64,000 bases of DNA, from assembly GCA_023213395.1 (NCBI GenBank), contig CM041465.1, forward strand, positions 36,773,741 through 36,837,740, written 5' to 3'. Every line of letters begins with the position of its first letter. Within the stretch, counting starts at the first letter, position 1. The notes under the pieces were generated by a model. That model did not search any database. It was given only the letters and a program-made list of their open reading frames with translations, and was not told where the DNA came from. Both the position numbers and the translations under genes were made by a program. Below are positions 47,737-58,735 of the stretch, one piece after another. The DNA comes from Cycas panzhihuaensis (lineage: Eukaryota > Cycadophyta).

Positions 47737-48330
47737 ATGGAATCAACAATAACAACAACAAAAGACGATACAACACATAAAGATATTGTTACCTCAATTG
47801 TAGAACAAATCCTACAAAAAGAGATAACAATCAAATTGTTAACATTACTCGAGAATGATGGGTTCCTATTGCAAACGTTCGAGGACTACATACGACAAAT
47901 CAGAATAAAAAAAACAGAGAAAATGTCAGCAAAAGAATGTAAAGCTCCCATACAGCAACCCCACATAGAATACCATCATGTACGTTCTATGGAATCCCAC
48001 ATAGAATACCATCATGTACGATCTCTTAGGATCAATCAGGACATAATTATTTCAATGAATATACTAGGGCACGTATTGGAGAATACAGTGGTTGATGGTG
48101 GGACTGTAGTGAACATTATTCTAATTACAACTTGGGAAGCAATCGGTAGACCTAAACTATGGCCCCTCACATTTTAGTTACGATTGGCTGATCAACATGG
48201 AGTGCAACCGCTGGGGGTGATACGAGCACAAAAAATAAAATTAGGGAATCAAGAATTTGTAACAGATTGATTGATGAAATACCTCCACCTTATGACGCCC
48301 TGTTAGGTCAGCCTTAGTTACGAAATGCGC
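47737..48330 (+). pseudogene. Protease region of element C
   Basis: Same frame as gag. It is open 47737-48177, has a short tandem duplication encoding HIEYHHVRS twice (about 47962-48024), then LENTVVDGGTVVNII (48075-48120), the aspartic protease site (DGGT). After 48177 the frame is lost; IPPPYDALLGQP near 48275 is in the frame later used by RT. Confidence 0.68.
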
Positions 48331-50231
48331 GCGTACTCTAGAATTGGGGACACAACACATTGGCAATCAAGCAAAAAGAGAAGAAGCAACTAATTAATCT
48401 AAATCATCATATTATAAGCGAAGAATTGGTAGATTCTAATTCTTCTTCTAATGATATTGATATTGATGACAATGATTATACCGACAACACTAAAAAGGAT
48501 TATCCTTTGAGTAAAATATTTGACAATGATAATATATGTAAACATATTGAAGGTGTTTTGTACTCGGATGTGTGTTTGGAAGATGAATTAGACTCAAATA
48601 GTGGATTATTTCATTGGCAACAACAAGAATATGAAATGTTTTCATGCTATCTTGTTCAAATGGAACCTCTGGATAATGCAACTGTTTATCAGATCCAAAA
48701 TACTAATGAACAGCCTAAATATCTAGAACACTTCTATGAAATTACTAAAGGAAATCAAATAATATCACAAGATCCAACATATAGATTTCAAAATGAAATC
48801 CACTATGAAGAAGCACCACAACGACTTATAAAATTAGGAATTGAACATACTAAGCAAACGATTATGTTATGAAAAACATGGGATCCAATGTTGGTAACAG
48901 CAACAACAATTTTTTTTATGAAATACAAAGATGTTTTTGCCTGGACATACAAAGATCTAAAAGGAATACTAAAATAGTCATGCGAACATAAAATTGAACT
49001 AATATTAGGATCAAAATCGGTAAAACATGGATCGTACAAAATAAATCCTAAATATGCAGAACAAGTGGATGTTGAAATTAAGAAAATGTTAGATGCACAT
49101 ATTATATTCAAGGTTGAGACTAGTGACTAGGTATCCCTAATAGTGGTAGTTCCTAAGAAAAATGAGAAATTATGTATCTGTATAGGTTTTTAAAAATTAA
49201 ATGTAATAATTTGTAAGGATCCATTTCTTATACCATTTACCGATATAATATTGGAAGAAGTGGCAGGACATAAGGTACATTTATTTTTAGATGGGTTTTC
49301 GGGATACAATCAAATTAGTATTGCAGAAAAAGACAAATTGAAAACTACGTTTATTACCCAATCTAGAATATTTACATACAATTGGATGCCATTTCGCTTG
49401 CGTAATGCACCAACCACCTTTCAACAAATAATCATGCATGTATTTGACCAATTATCCTCAAAGTCTGTGAAAGTATTTATGGACGATTGGTCTATCTATA
49501 GAAACATCGAAAATCACTTGCCCTTATTAACAGAATGTTTGGAGATCTATTGGAAAATGAGATTATCACTAAATTTTGAAAAATGTCAATTTTTGGTTCC
49601 ATATGGGAAGTTATTGGGCCATATTGTATGTCCTTGCAGACTAAAAACAGATCCAGACAAAATTAAAGTTGTTATAAACTTAGCACCACCATCAAATAGC
49701 GCGGATGTGTGAATCTTTCTCAGACACAAAGAGTATTATCATTGGTTTATAAAGGGATTTACTTATATTGTGCACCCCTTAGAAGAATTGCTAAGGAATG
49801 GTATAAATTTCACTTTGGGGGATGAGCAACAAATGGCTTTCAACCACCTTAAAAATAGATTTGTTATAACTCCGATATTAACCCACCTAGACTGAATAAA
49901 AGAATTCCATATTCATGTAGGTGCGTCGCAAATCGTAATTGGGTGTACACTTGCTCAAGAAGGAAGTCATAAGCTAGACTTACCTATTTATTTTGCTAGC
50001 AAATATTTAAACAAAGCAGAAAAGAATTATTCGACTATGGAGAGGGAAGCATTAGGAATGATCTATGCAGTACAAAAATTTTGACATTATTTATTAGTAC
50101 ACCCTTTCGTATTTTTTGTAGATCACTAAGCCCTTTTATATATGATCAATAAGCCTATAATACAAGAAAGGATAAGTCGATGGTTGTTGTTACTACAAGA
50201 GTTCAACTTTAGAATAGTAGTTCAACTAGGA
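48331..50231 (+). pseudogene. RT and RNase H of element C
   Basis: Linker (48360-48872, acidic), then YKDVFAWTYKDLKGI, SLIVVVPKKNEKLCICIGF, EEVAGHKVHLFLDGFSGYNQ and FMDDWSIY (49481-49504, both catalytic Asp present). The C-terminal FEKCQFLVPYGKLLGHIV and DPDKIKVVINL (to 49690) follow. RNase H: FHIHVGASQIVIGCTLAQEG, YSTMEREALGMIYAVQKF (49910-50085). D-V-F-A-W and F-L-D-G-F-S-G-Y are hallmarks of the Tat/Ogre group. It is cut at 50231 by copia E. Confidence 0.85.
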
Positions 50232-50671
50232 TGTTAGATTGTATAATGCAAACTTATGTATTTTAATGTAATTATTTATGTCAAATGTCTAAAATATAAT
50301 TTAAGTCATTGTAATGTTTTTAACTTAGGTTTATTTAATTAAATTTGTGGAAAGTCGTTGAAATTGCAAAACTGCATTTCAACGAACCTCCTTAGTATTT
50401 AATCTCCTAAATTCCTGGAACATGTCCCAGGAATCTAGGAGGGTTGTCTTCATGCCTTTTTCAAAGGTTGGTTTGGTCTGTAGGTGGTTTCACCACATGG
50501 TTTTTGTTCAGTATTATTTTATTAATAAAACTAGAATTTAGGAGGTGGTTTTTCTTCCCCAGAAGGGGTTTTCCACCTATCAAATCTGTGTGTATATTCA
50601 ATATCCAATATTTCCTGTGATGTTGTTAATTCTGTGATCATGTGATGTTGCTGATGTACCCATTTCCATCA
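50232..50671 (+). repeat. 5' LTR of copia E
   Basis: 440 bp, TGTTAGATTGTATAATGC to CCATTTCCATCA; includes TTAATAAAACTAG and the CTGTGATGTTG repeats near its end. Confidence 0.93.
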
Positions 50672-52797
50672 TGGTATCAGAGCTCATTATGCATGTTCTT
50701 TTATTTTTTTTATTAATGTATTAACCATCCAAAACCCTTTTATTATTTTTATTTATTTTTTGGTCACAGTGATCATTCATTCAAAACTAAGCTATTTTTT
50801 CAAAACCGCCATTAAGGAAAAATCTTTCATTCAATAGTCCTTTATACAAAACTACCATTAAAGCAAAATTTTTCATTCAACAGTCCTTTACACAAAACTG
50901 CCATTAAGGCAAAACTTTTTCTACATATCAGTCTACCAGAACTTTTTTTTACTTATTTACATCAAAACCTATACTTAAACGGCCATTAAGGCAGAGCCGT
51001 ACTCTAAAAAAAAAAACTGCCATTAAGGCAGAGTTGTATACAAAAAAAAAAAAACCATCAACAAAGGTTGTCCTTGCAGTAGAAACCCTAACCAGACCTA
51101 AATACAGTATTGCGCTCTAAAACTGCCACAAAAAAAGGTTGTTCTTGTGAAGAAACCCTAACAAGGGTCAAATACAAAGCTGTGTGAAGACAAAGATAAC
51201 ATGCCATTAAGAAGAAGATCTCTGTCTCAGATGCCATACCAAGCTGCAATGACAGGAAGCCATTCCGAGGCGTTGGACTTGAGATTTGGAGATTTCTGAG
51301 AGCCGGGGTTTGGAGCCGAGACCTGCAAGCAAAGAAAGACCAGCACGCCTCCAGAATTCGCCATAGTCTTCATGCCTTCGTTGCAGAGTTGCAAGTAAGC
51401 GAACGTCGACCTCTTGCCTTCATCGCAGACCAACACGCCTCCAGAATTTGCCATAGTCTTCATGCCTCCATTGCAGAGCTGCAAGTAAGCGAATGTTGCC
51501 ACCGCCATAGCGAAGAAATGAGGTAGGGTTTCTACCTACTCCCCCCACACCCCAAAAACTAATTCGGTTTTTTTTTTTTTTTGCTTTATAATCTTGTCGG
51601 GTCCGCCCGTTATTTTATTTTGTTTTGTTTTTTTATTTTTAATAAATCAAAAACCTTTTTTAACTATAATATCCCTTGATTAATTAAAACATCTTAAACC
51701 CCCCCCCCCCCTTCACTTTATAAAACTATTTTTTATTCTTTTGATTCAATCAAATCAAATCCCCCCCCTTAACTTTATAAAAAATCCTTTTATCTTTTGA
51801 TTTAAGTGAAATAAAACTTCCCTTTTCTAAACTTTAATTATCCCTTTGTTCTTTTCTTTAAATTCCCCTTTTCTATTCTTTAAACCTTATACTTTGATTC
51901 TAATCAAAGTTAATCCCCCCTTCCTAAACCTTTTAATCAAACTTAAATGGTCATATCCTAACACTTTTATTTCAATTTTCATAATTACCTTTTAATTCCT
52001 TTTCATTCATATGAATCATAGTAGTAAACCTTTTTTCTTCAAACCTAATACTTTGATGTAAATCAAAATTTCCCCCCCTCAAATTTTAAAAGTCTCTCCC
52101 TTATTAATAATTTTGATTCCCCCGCCTCCACATTATATTTTGACTTTCCCTTCCCTTAAATTTTTTTTTTTTAATTTGTATTTTAACAAACTTTAAAACC
52201 CTTCCTATAATACTTTGTTAAAATAACTTAAATACTCCCTTTGTTTTAATACAAACGTTGTTTACAAAATCCTATGCTCTTAAGTTTGCTTCTTATAAGA
52301 TATATATAAATCTTATTATTATTATTCTTCAATATATGTTAACGAGTAAATTTAACCATTTTTTTTAAATATATAAAATTCTAAATAAATCTAATTAATC
52401 CTTTACCATTACATCTTTTAATTATCTTTCATTCAAACTTAATATTAAATATTATACACTTTTGTTTATAAAAAAGGAAACAAAATATCTAGTCTTTTAA
52501 AATCACTTACTTTATTAAGAAAGTTGTTAATTTTTTCAAATAGAATTCTTAATTTTTAAAGGGAGATAGTTTATTTTTTCTAAAGGGATTTTTCCTAAGA
52601 GGGATTATTTTTTTAAAGAAAACTTTTTTCAAAAATAACTGCTTAATTGTTGTCTATTTCTGTTTAAAAACATATGATTTTTTTAAAATTGATTAATGAA
52701 TATGTCTTTGTAAAGATTAGTGTTTTTCATTAGGTAATTATTTTTCAAGTCACCTTCATAATTTTTTAATCTTCAAATATACCTCAACATTCCCAAT
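50672..52797 (+). other. Long leader of copia E with repeats and pyrimidine tracts
   Basis: Primer site 50672-50683. A 46-bp unit (CAAAAC...GCCATTAAGG...AGTCCTTTA) repeats at 50801, 50847 and 50893. A 90-bp unit is duplicated at 51340 and 51430 (CCAGCACGCCTCCAGAATT and CCAACACGCCTCCAGAATT). From 51540 to about 52200 the plus strand is very poor in G, with runs of C (12 near 51699) and T. The 93-codon minus ORF at 51227-51508 is an artefact of the 90-bp duplication. Confidence 0.75.
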
Positions 52798-53860
52798 ATG
52801 GCATTAATACTATGGACAGTCACCTATGTTCCAATTCCAGTGTTAACTAGCTCAAACTATGCCGGCTAGAGGAATTGCATATCCCATCAGCTTAAACAGC
52901 AAAAAGTAATGTGATATGTAACGGGTGAATTTCAAAAACCAAAAGCCGATGCTACTGAGAATCTTATGGTATATCTAATGAACTCAGATGCCGTATTAGG
53001 CACCATATTAAATTCTCTTTCACCAGAAATCAGTCGGTAGTTTTCTGAAAAATATGACTTAGCCACTGTTTGGAAAACCTTGGAAGAAAAATACGACAAG
53101 GTTGATACACATCAAGTAGTTATCCTAGAAGAGCAATTATATAATCTTACCTTTGATGACTTTACAAATGTTGAGGATTTCTTAACAAAATTTCAATCAA
53201 TCAATAAAGATTTAAATAATTGTATTAAATCAAAAACCAAGGAAGGTGATATAGAAAAAATAACTATGCATGTCAAAGACGACGACACGCTCGTATGTCT
53301 TGCAGTTAATAAATTACCAAAACACTTCAATCTTTACCAAGCTGCCAGACAACAAGCTGGCAATCCACCCATCACATTCAATCAGTTGATTGAACATCAA
53401 ACAATGTTAATCAGAACAGGGGCAATAAAAGATCACTCACAGGCTTTGTTTTCTAAAACTAAGCCACAATTTAAAAACAAACAACAGAATAACAACTTTC
53501 ATAATAACAATAAAAAATTCCAGAAACCTTATCGAGGTTCACTATCTAATACTCACAATAATGTTAAATATTCTGGTCCAACTAAAAACTAGAATACTTC
53601 CAATCAATACGTTTCTAACAAAAACAATGCATCTTCTTCTCAGAACTCTAGTTATGCCTACTGTCATAAAAGATGCCATACTATTGATATCTGTAGAAAT
53701 AGAATAGCCTCGGAAGCATGGAAAGCTTCTAAGGGATTACAAAATAAACTGCAATTCCATTCTCAATCTCATTTTCAATCAAATTCTCAATCACGATCAC
53801 AAATCGTCAATTTCATAATCGTTCCTTAGCAGCAACAACTTCTGCGTTTGTTGCTCCTTC
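52798..53860 (+). pseudogene. Gag of copia E
   Basis: The frame from ATG 52798 contains PVLTSSNYAG and DAVLGTILNSLSPEISR with TAG stops, then the open piece 53080-53592 (EEKYDKVDTHQVVILEEQLY, LNNCIKSKTKEG, Asn/Gln-rich tail). This is the UBN2-type gag of plant copia elements. A knuckle remnant AYCHKRCHTIDICRN near 53660 lacks its first Cys. Stops at Trp/Gln positions. Confidence 0.83.
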
Positions 53861-54960
53861 CAATCAATCACCACAATGGATCATTGACTCTAGTGCATCC
53901 CATCATATGACTGCACACCAGAAAAAATTATCTACCTATCAATCCGAAACGAACTCTGAAGAAGAGATTTCGTTCGGTAGTGGTAATCAACTCAAAGTTA
54001 AAGGATCTGGTGACGTTACCCTGAAGGATGGTTCAATCAAGGACGTTTTTTACGTACCTGGTTTGTTACCAAACCTCCTTTCAGTATATCAAATTTTCCA
54101 GAAAGACCTTGTTGTCGAATTTTAGAAAAATAAATTTGTCATTAAAGACCCATTACACAAATTCAAATGTATTGCTTCAGGACCTGTTGATCATAATACA
54201 TATCTCTATAGCATGACTAGTTTTCAAAATAATAAATCAAAATCATTTAGTGCCTTCATAAACTGACCACAAGAACTTGGCATGCAAGATTTGACCATAC
54301 TAGCTATGGCAAATTGCAATATTTAATCAAGCATGAAATGGTCTATGGTTTACCACCATTAAACACCATTTATAGTGTTTGTGAAGCCTATGTGACAGGC
54401 AAATAACACATGGATCCATTTCCACACAAAACTCAATTCTGAGCAACTGCTCCACTAGAACTTGTCCACTCTGATATATGTGGACCTTTTCATATTCCAT
54501 CATATTCAGGATCTCGTTATTTCGTTACATTCATTGATGATTATTCAAGAAAATGTTAGGTTTATATGCTCAAAACACGCAGTCAAGTGTTCGACATTTT
54601 TGTTGAATATAAAACATTAGTGGAAAATCAATCCAATTCAAGAATCAAAATATTCCAATCTGATAATGCTAAGGAATATTTAAGTAAAAATTTCATCTCC
54701 CTCTGTAAATCAAATGGAATCAAATTCCAACATTCAGTTGCATATACACCTCAACAAAACGGTGTTGAGGAACGCAAAAACCATACTCTTGTTGAAATGA
54801 CTCGTTGCATGTTACATGCAAAGAATCTTGATCTAAAATTATGGGCAGAAGCAATTAACTACTCTAATTACTTATTAAACCATTTACTCAGTAAAAATTT
54901 ACAAAATGTCACTCCAGAACAAAAATAGTCTGGAAGGAAACCATCTGTTCAACACTTATG
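53861..54960 (+). pseudogene. Protease and integrase of copia E
   Basis: Protease: QWIIDSSASHHMT at 53876, with DSSAS in place of DSGAS. GAG-pre-integrase: a decayed stretch about 54240-54420. Integrase: [32 protein letters not shown], then KIFQSDNAKEYLSKNFISLC, HSVAYTPQQNGVEERKNHTL (54480-54790). Catalytic D-D-E positions can be followed (D of SDIC, D of SDNAKE, E of GVEERK). Stops include TAG at 54123 and 54926. Confidence 0.87.
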
Positions 54961-57035
54961 AATCTTCCGTAGTATCGCGTGGGGACATATTCCTCACGAA
55001 AAACGTAAAAAGTTAGATAAAAAAAGTCAAAAATACATCTTCATTGGCTACAGCGAAGAAAGTAAAGCATATAGACTTTTAGATCCAGTCACGCATAATA
55101 TTTCTATTTTGCATGAAGTAGTATTTGATGAAGAAGGATCTACTTCAACATCTACTTATGTAGAACTCCCTGTTGAAGACTTATTAACCAACACTCGTTT
55201 GGTTGATGATTATGAAAAACAAGTTGATTCAGACATCATAGATTCTTTATCAACTCAAGTCCAAAATTGGACTTTATCAGAACCAGCTGATACAAATTCT
55301 TCTCTTCAACCTAGCACATCGAATCAACCTATAACCTTAGATTTAGTTACTCACAAGCAACCAACTTAGGCAACCAAAACGCTTGCTGATGCTGGATCTA
55401 ATATAGGCAATCTTACTGATACTAGGCACACACGTGCGCAAAAACTTCATGCAAATTTTACTTTAATAGCAAAAATAATGGAAAACAATGATCCCAAAAC
55501 TTTTAAACAAGCCAGCAATAATCCTGTTTGGCAAGATGCTATGCAGACCGAATTTGCTGCTTTAATTAAAAATTCTACCTGGAATATTGTTCCATTTCCA
55601 CCTGAAAAAATTGTAGTTGACTGTAAATGGGTTTACAGAACTAAATATAATTCAACAGGCGTAGTAGAAAAATATAAAGCTCGTCTTATTGCCAAAGGAT
55701 TTTCCCATATAGATGACATTGACTATAATGAAACCTTTGCTCATGTTACAAAGATGAATACAATCAAGACCATCATTGCTCTTGCAACCAAATTTGGTTG
55801 AGAAATCCACCAAATGGATGTTAAGAGTGCTTTCTTAAATGGTGATCTCAAAGAAGAGATCTACATATCACAGCCATCTGGATTCATTGAAAATCCTAAT
55901 TTAGTCTGTAAACTTAAAAAATCTATTTATGGTTTAAAACAAGCTCATCGAGCTTAGTATACTAAAGTTGATGATTACTTAATCCACATTGGATACACTA
56001 GATGTATTAGTGATCCAAATCTCTATTTTAAACGTGAAGATGAAAATCTTACCATTTTAATTATTTATGTTGATGACATTATTATCACTGGATCATCAAC
56101 CCATAATATTCATCATCTCAAATCAACCTTAATGAACAAATTTGAAATGACAGATTTAGGACTATTACATTATTTTCTAGATTTACAAATTTATCAAAAT
56201 TAATCAAATATATCACTATCTCAACCTAAGTATATTCTCGATTTACTTCAGAGGTTTAACATGGAAAATGCTAAACCTGTAATCAATCTTTTACAATCAT
56301 GAGTTAAACTAACTACTGATTGTTCAACTCCGTTATGTGATCCAACTCTTTATAGACAACTTATTGGTAGTCTAATTTATCTTACACATACCCACTCTGA
56401 CATTTCTTATGCTGTCGCTTTATGCTCCAGATACATGCAACAACCACATGAATCTCACTGGAAAGCAGCCAAACGAATCTTACATTATCTAAAGAATACT
56501 GTGTTTCATGGTTTAACTTATAACTTTTACAATAAACCATTAACATTAACTGGATATACTGATTTCGATTGGGCAGGTGATTCAAATGATCGTAAATCTA
56601 CTTCCAGTTATGTATTTTTTATTGATTCCTCACCTATTACCTAATCAAGCAAAAAAATGTAGGCACTGGCGTTATCAACAACTGAAGCTGAATATCGAGC
56701 ATTAATCGAAGCTAGTAAAGAAGCACTTTGGCTAAAATCTCTACTCAATGAAATTGGTCTGACTCTAAACTCTTCAATTGAAATTAAAGTTGATAATCAA
56801 GGTGCAATTGCTATTGCTTCTAATCCTGTTTCACATTATAGAACTAAACATATAGAATTACATCAGCATTTTATACGTAATCTAGTTACTGATAATATTA
56901 TTTGTTTGTCTTATTGTCTAACAGATTTATAGATTGCCGATATACTTACAAAGTCTCTAACTAAAGTGAAGTATTTATATCTCAGAGATTTATTAGAGAT
57001 AAAAGAAGTCTCCATCAAAGGGGGATCATCATAAT
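54961..57035 (+). pseudogene. RT and RNase H of copia E
   Basis: Linker, then WKWVYRTK-type motif in [63 protein letters not shown] (YVDD intact, about 56064). RNase H: HWKAAKRILHYLKNTVF, TDFDWAGDSNDRKSTSSYVF, LSTTEAEYRALIEASKEA, VDNQGAIAIASNPV, ADILTKSLTKVKY. Only about eight stops, so most of the domain is readable. It ends just before the purine tract. Confidence 0.9.
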
Positions 57036-57082
57036 GAAGATCTTCTTTTCTCTCCAGTACAAAAGTTTACATTAAAGGGGGA

Positions 57083-57522
57083 TGTTAGATTGTATAATGC
57101 AAACTTATGTATTTTAATGTAATTATTTATGTCACATGTCTAAAATATAATTTAAGTCATTGTAATATTTTTAACTTAGGTTTATTTAATTAAATTTGTG
57201 GAAGGTCGTTGAAATTGCGAAATTGCATTTCAACGAACCTCCTTAGTATTTAATCTCCTAAATTTCTAGAACATGTCCCAAGAATCTAGGAGGGCTGTCT
57301 TCATGCCTTTTTCAAAGGCTGGTTTGGTATGTAGGTGGTTTCACCACATGGTTTTTGTTCAGTATTATTTTATTAATAAAACTAGAATTTAGGAGGTGGT
57401 TTTTCTTCCCCAGAAGGGGTTTTCCACCTATCAAATCTGTGTGCATGTTCAATATCTAATATTTCCTGTGATGTTGTTAATTCTGTGATCCTGTGATGTT
57501 GCTCATGTACCCATTTCCATCA
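57083..57522 (+). repeat. 3' LTR of copia E
   Basis: 440 bp, same ends as 50232-50671, preceded by AAAGGGGGA. Confidence 0.93.
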
Positions 57523-57527
57523 CAGGA

Positions 57528-58187
57528 CATACCCATGTTGTTGCTGATCATTTATCAAAAATTCAGATAGGAGAAGAACCTTCTAGCATAAAAGGTGATT
57601 TTCTGCATGTAGAATTTTTCCAAGTAATCATATCACCTCCAAACTATGAGGATATAACCAGATATCTTAGTTCGAGTTCTTTTCCCATTGATATACCTTC
57701 ACAACAACGAAAAGAGTTGATAAAGAAATTTGCACCTTATCAACTAATAGGACTTTTATGTAAACTAGGGAAATGTTACATTCTAAGACGTTGCAAAATG
57801 TCTAAAGAAATACCAGCGATACTTAGTAAAGCTCATAAAGGTACTGTCGGTGGTCATTTAGGCCCTAAAAGTATGGCCAGAAAAATATTGCTATCAAGAT
57901 TATGGTGGCCACAATTATATAAGGATACAAAAGAATGTATATCAAAGTGCGATAACTGTCAACAAACAGGATGACCCCTCGAATATGATTTTATGCCCTT
58001 ACAACCATCATTGGCTCAAGGAGTTTTTGAGCGATGGGGGTTAGACTTCATCGGGCCTTTCAAACATGTTGCACAAACAACTCAGGCAAAATATATTATA
58101 GTAGCAACATATTACCTTACAAAATGGATCGAGGCAAAGGCACTTAAGGACAATTGGCACGTAGTACTGTTAAACCTTATGTTTACA
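57528..58187 (+). pseudogene. RNase H end and integrase N-part of element C
   Basis: Resumes after copia E with HTHVVADHLSKIQIGEEP (end of RNase H). The zinc region follows: AHKGTVGGHLGPKSMARKIL...ISKCDNCQQTG (57830-57970; HHCC intact). The core is ERWGLDFIGPFKHVAQTTQA and IIVATYYLTKWIEAKALKDN. It is cut by copia F at 58187, so the catalytic core, integrase end and 3' LTR are missing here. One TGA follows QQTG. Confidence 0.83.
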
Positions 58188-58721
58188 TGTTAAGATAATG
58201 TACTTTTATTTTAATATAATATGTGTACTTTTTACTTTAGGGGTGACTTATCACTTAAGTGATAAAGTGCACACCCACATTCTTTCTAGTGACACAACGT
58301 TGTCACTAAAGGGTCAAATGGACCCTTATGCATTTTTGCTCACATGAGAGCCCAAAAGGATACATGTCCTATATGCAAGGCATGTATCTTGGATGTTTGA
58401 CACTTGTCAAACATCCAAGGCCTTAGGTCTCTTATTTCACTCTATATAATGAGACCTCTTCTCATTGTCTCATAAGAGAGTTGGAGTTGTATTGTTATCT
58501 TTGCCGCTTTGCTAATCAAACTGTTCATTCTTTGGAGGTTGGACCAATTCCAACTCCACATATTGGGTATCATTTTCTCTTACTCCTTCATTCATGTTTT
58601 GTCTCTTTGCTTTCTCTTTACCTTGAGATTATTATACTTGTTTATATTTCTGCAACTAGAACTAGAGTGATCCTAGTTTCTAGATCTAGGGACTATTGAG
58701 GCCATCTAGCCTCTTTTCACA
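58188..58721 (+). repeat. 5' LTR of copia F
   Basis: 534 bp by boundary criteria (TG start at the break in element C homology, CA end before primer site). It contains CTCTATATAATGAGACC near 58440, a TATA box candidate, and an inverted motif GGATGTTTGACACTTGTCAAACATCC near 58390. The partner LTR is outside the window. Confidence 0.8.
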
Positions 58722-58735
58722 TTTGGTATCAGAGC

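Larger units (their letters stand above)
50232..57522 (+). mobile_element. Ty1/copia element E, complete structure
   Basis: LTRs of exactly 440 bp each (50232-50671, 57083-57522). The primer site is TGGTATCAGAGC directly after the first, and the purine tract AAAGGGGGA directly before the second. Target duplicates are TAGGA (50227-50231) and CAGGA (57523-57527). I count about 16 LTR differences. Order gag, protease, integrase, RT, RNase H is copia type. Stops make it inactive. The long leader (over 2 kb) is unusual. It sits in RNase H of element C. Confidence 0.93.
26398..58187 (+). mobile_element. Gypsy element C (Tat/Ogre-like), multiply interrupted
   Basis: Visible parts: 5' LTR 26398-26619 plus 45631-45796, primer site, gag 46462 on, protease, RT, RNase H to 50231, RNase H end and integrase 57523-58187. 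Interruptions are the three-LTR gypsy array (26620-45625), copia E (50232-57522) and copia F (58188 onward). RT wording (DVFAWTYKDLKGI, FLDGFSGYNQI, FMDDWSIY) and the primer site TGGCGTCGTTGCC place it in the Tat/Ogre/Athila group. Its 3' end and 3' LTR lie beyond the window. Confidence 0.75.

Noticed and set aside
50801-51040. CRISPR-like array from repeated GCCATTAAGG words
   Set aside because: Units are head-to-tail 46-bp repeats without unique spacers, inside a plant copia leader.
51227-51508. Minus-strand 93-codon ORF with an internal 30-residue repeat (FAYLQLCN...)
   Set aside because: The repeat is the 90-bp DNA duplication (a multiple of three) in copia E's leader; no start context, homology or further coding support.
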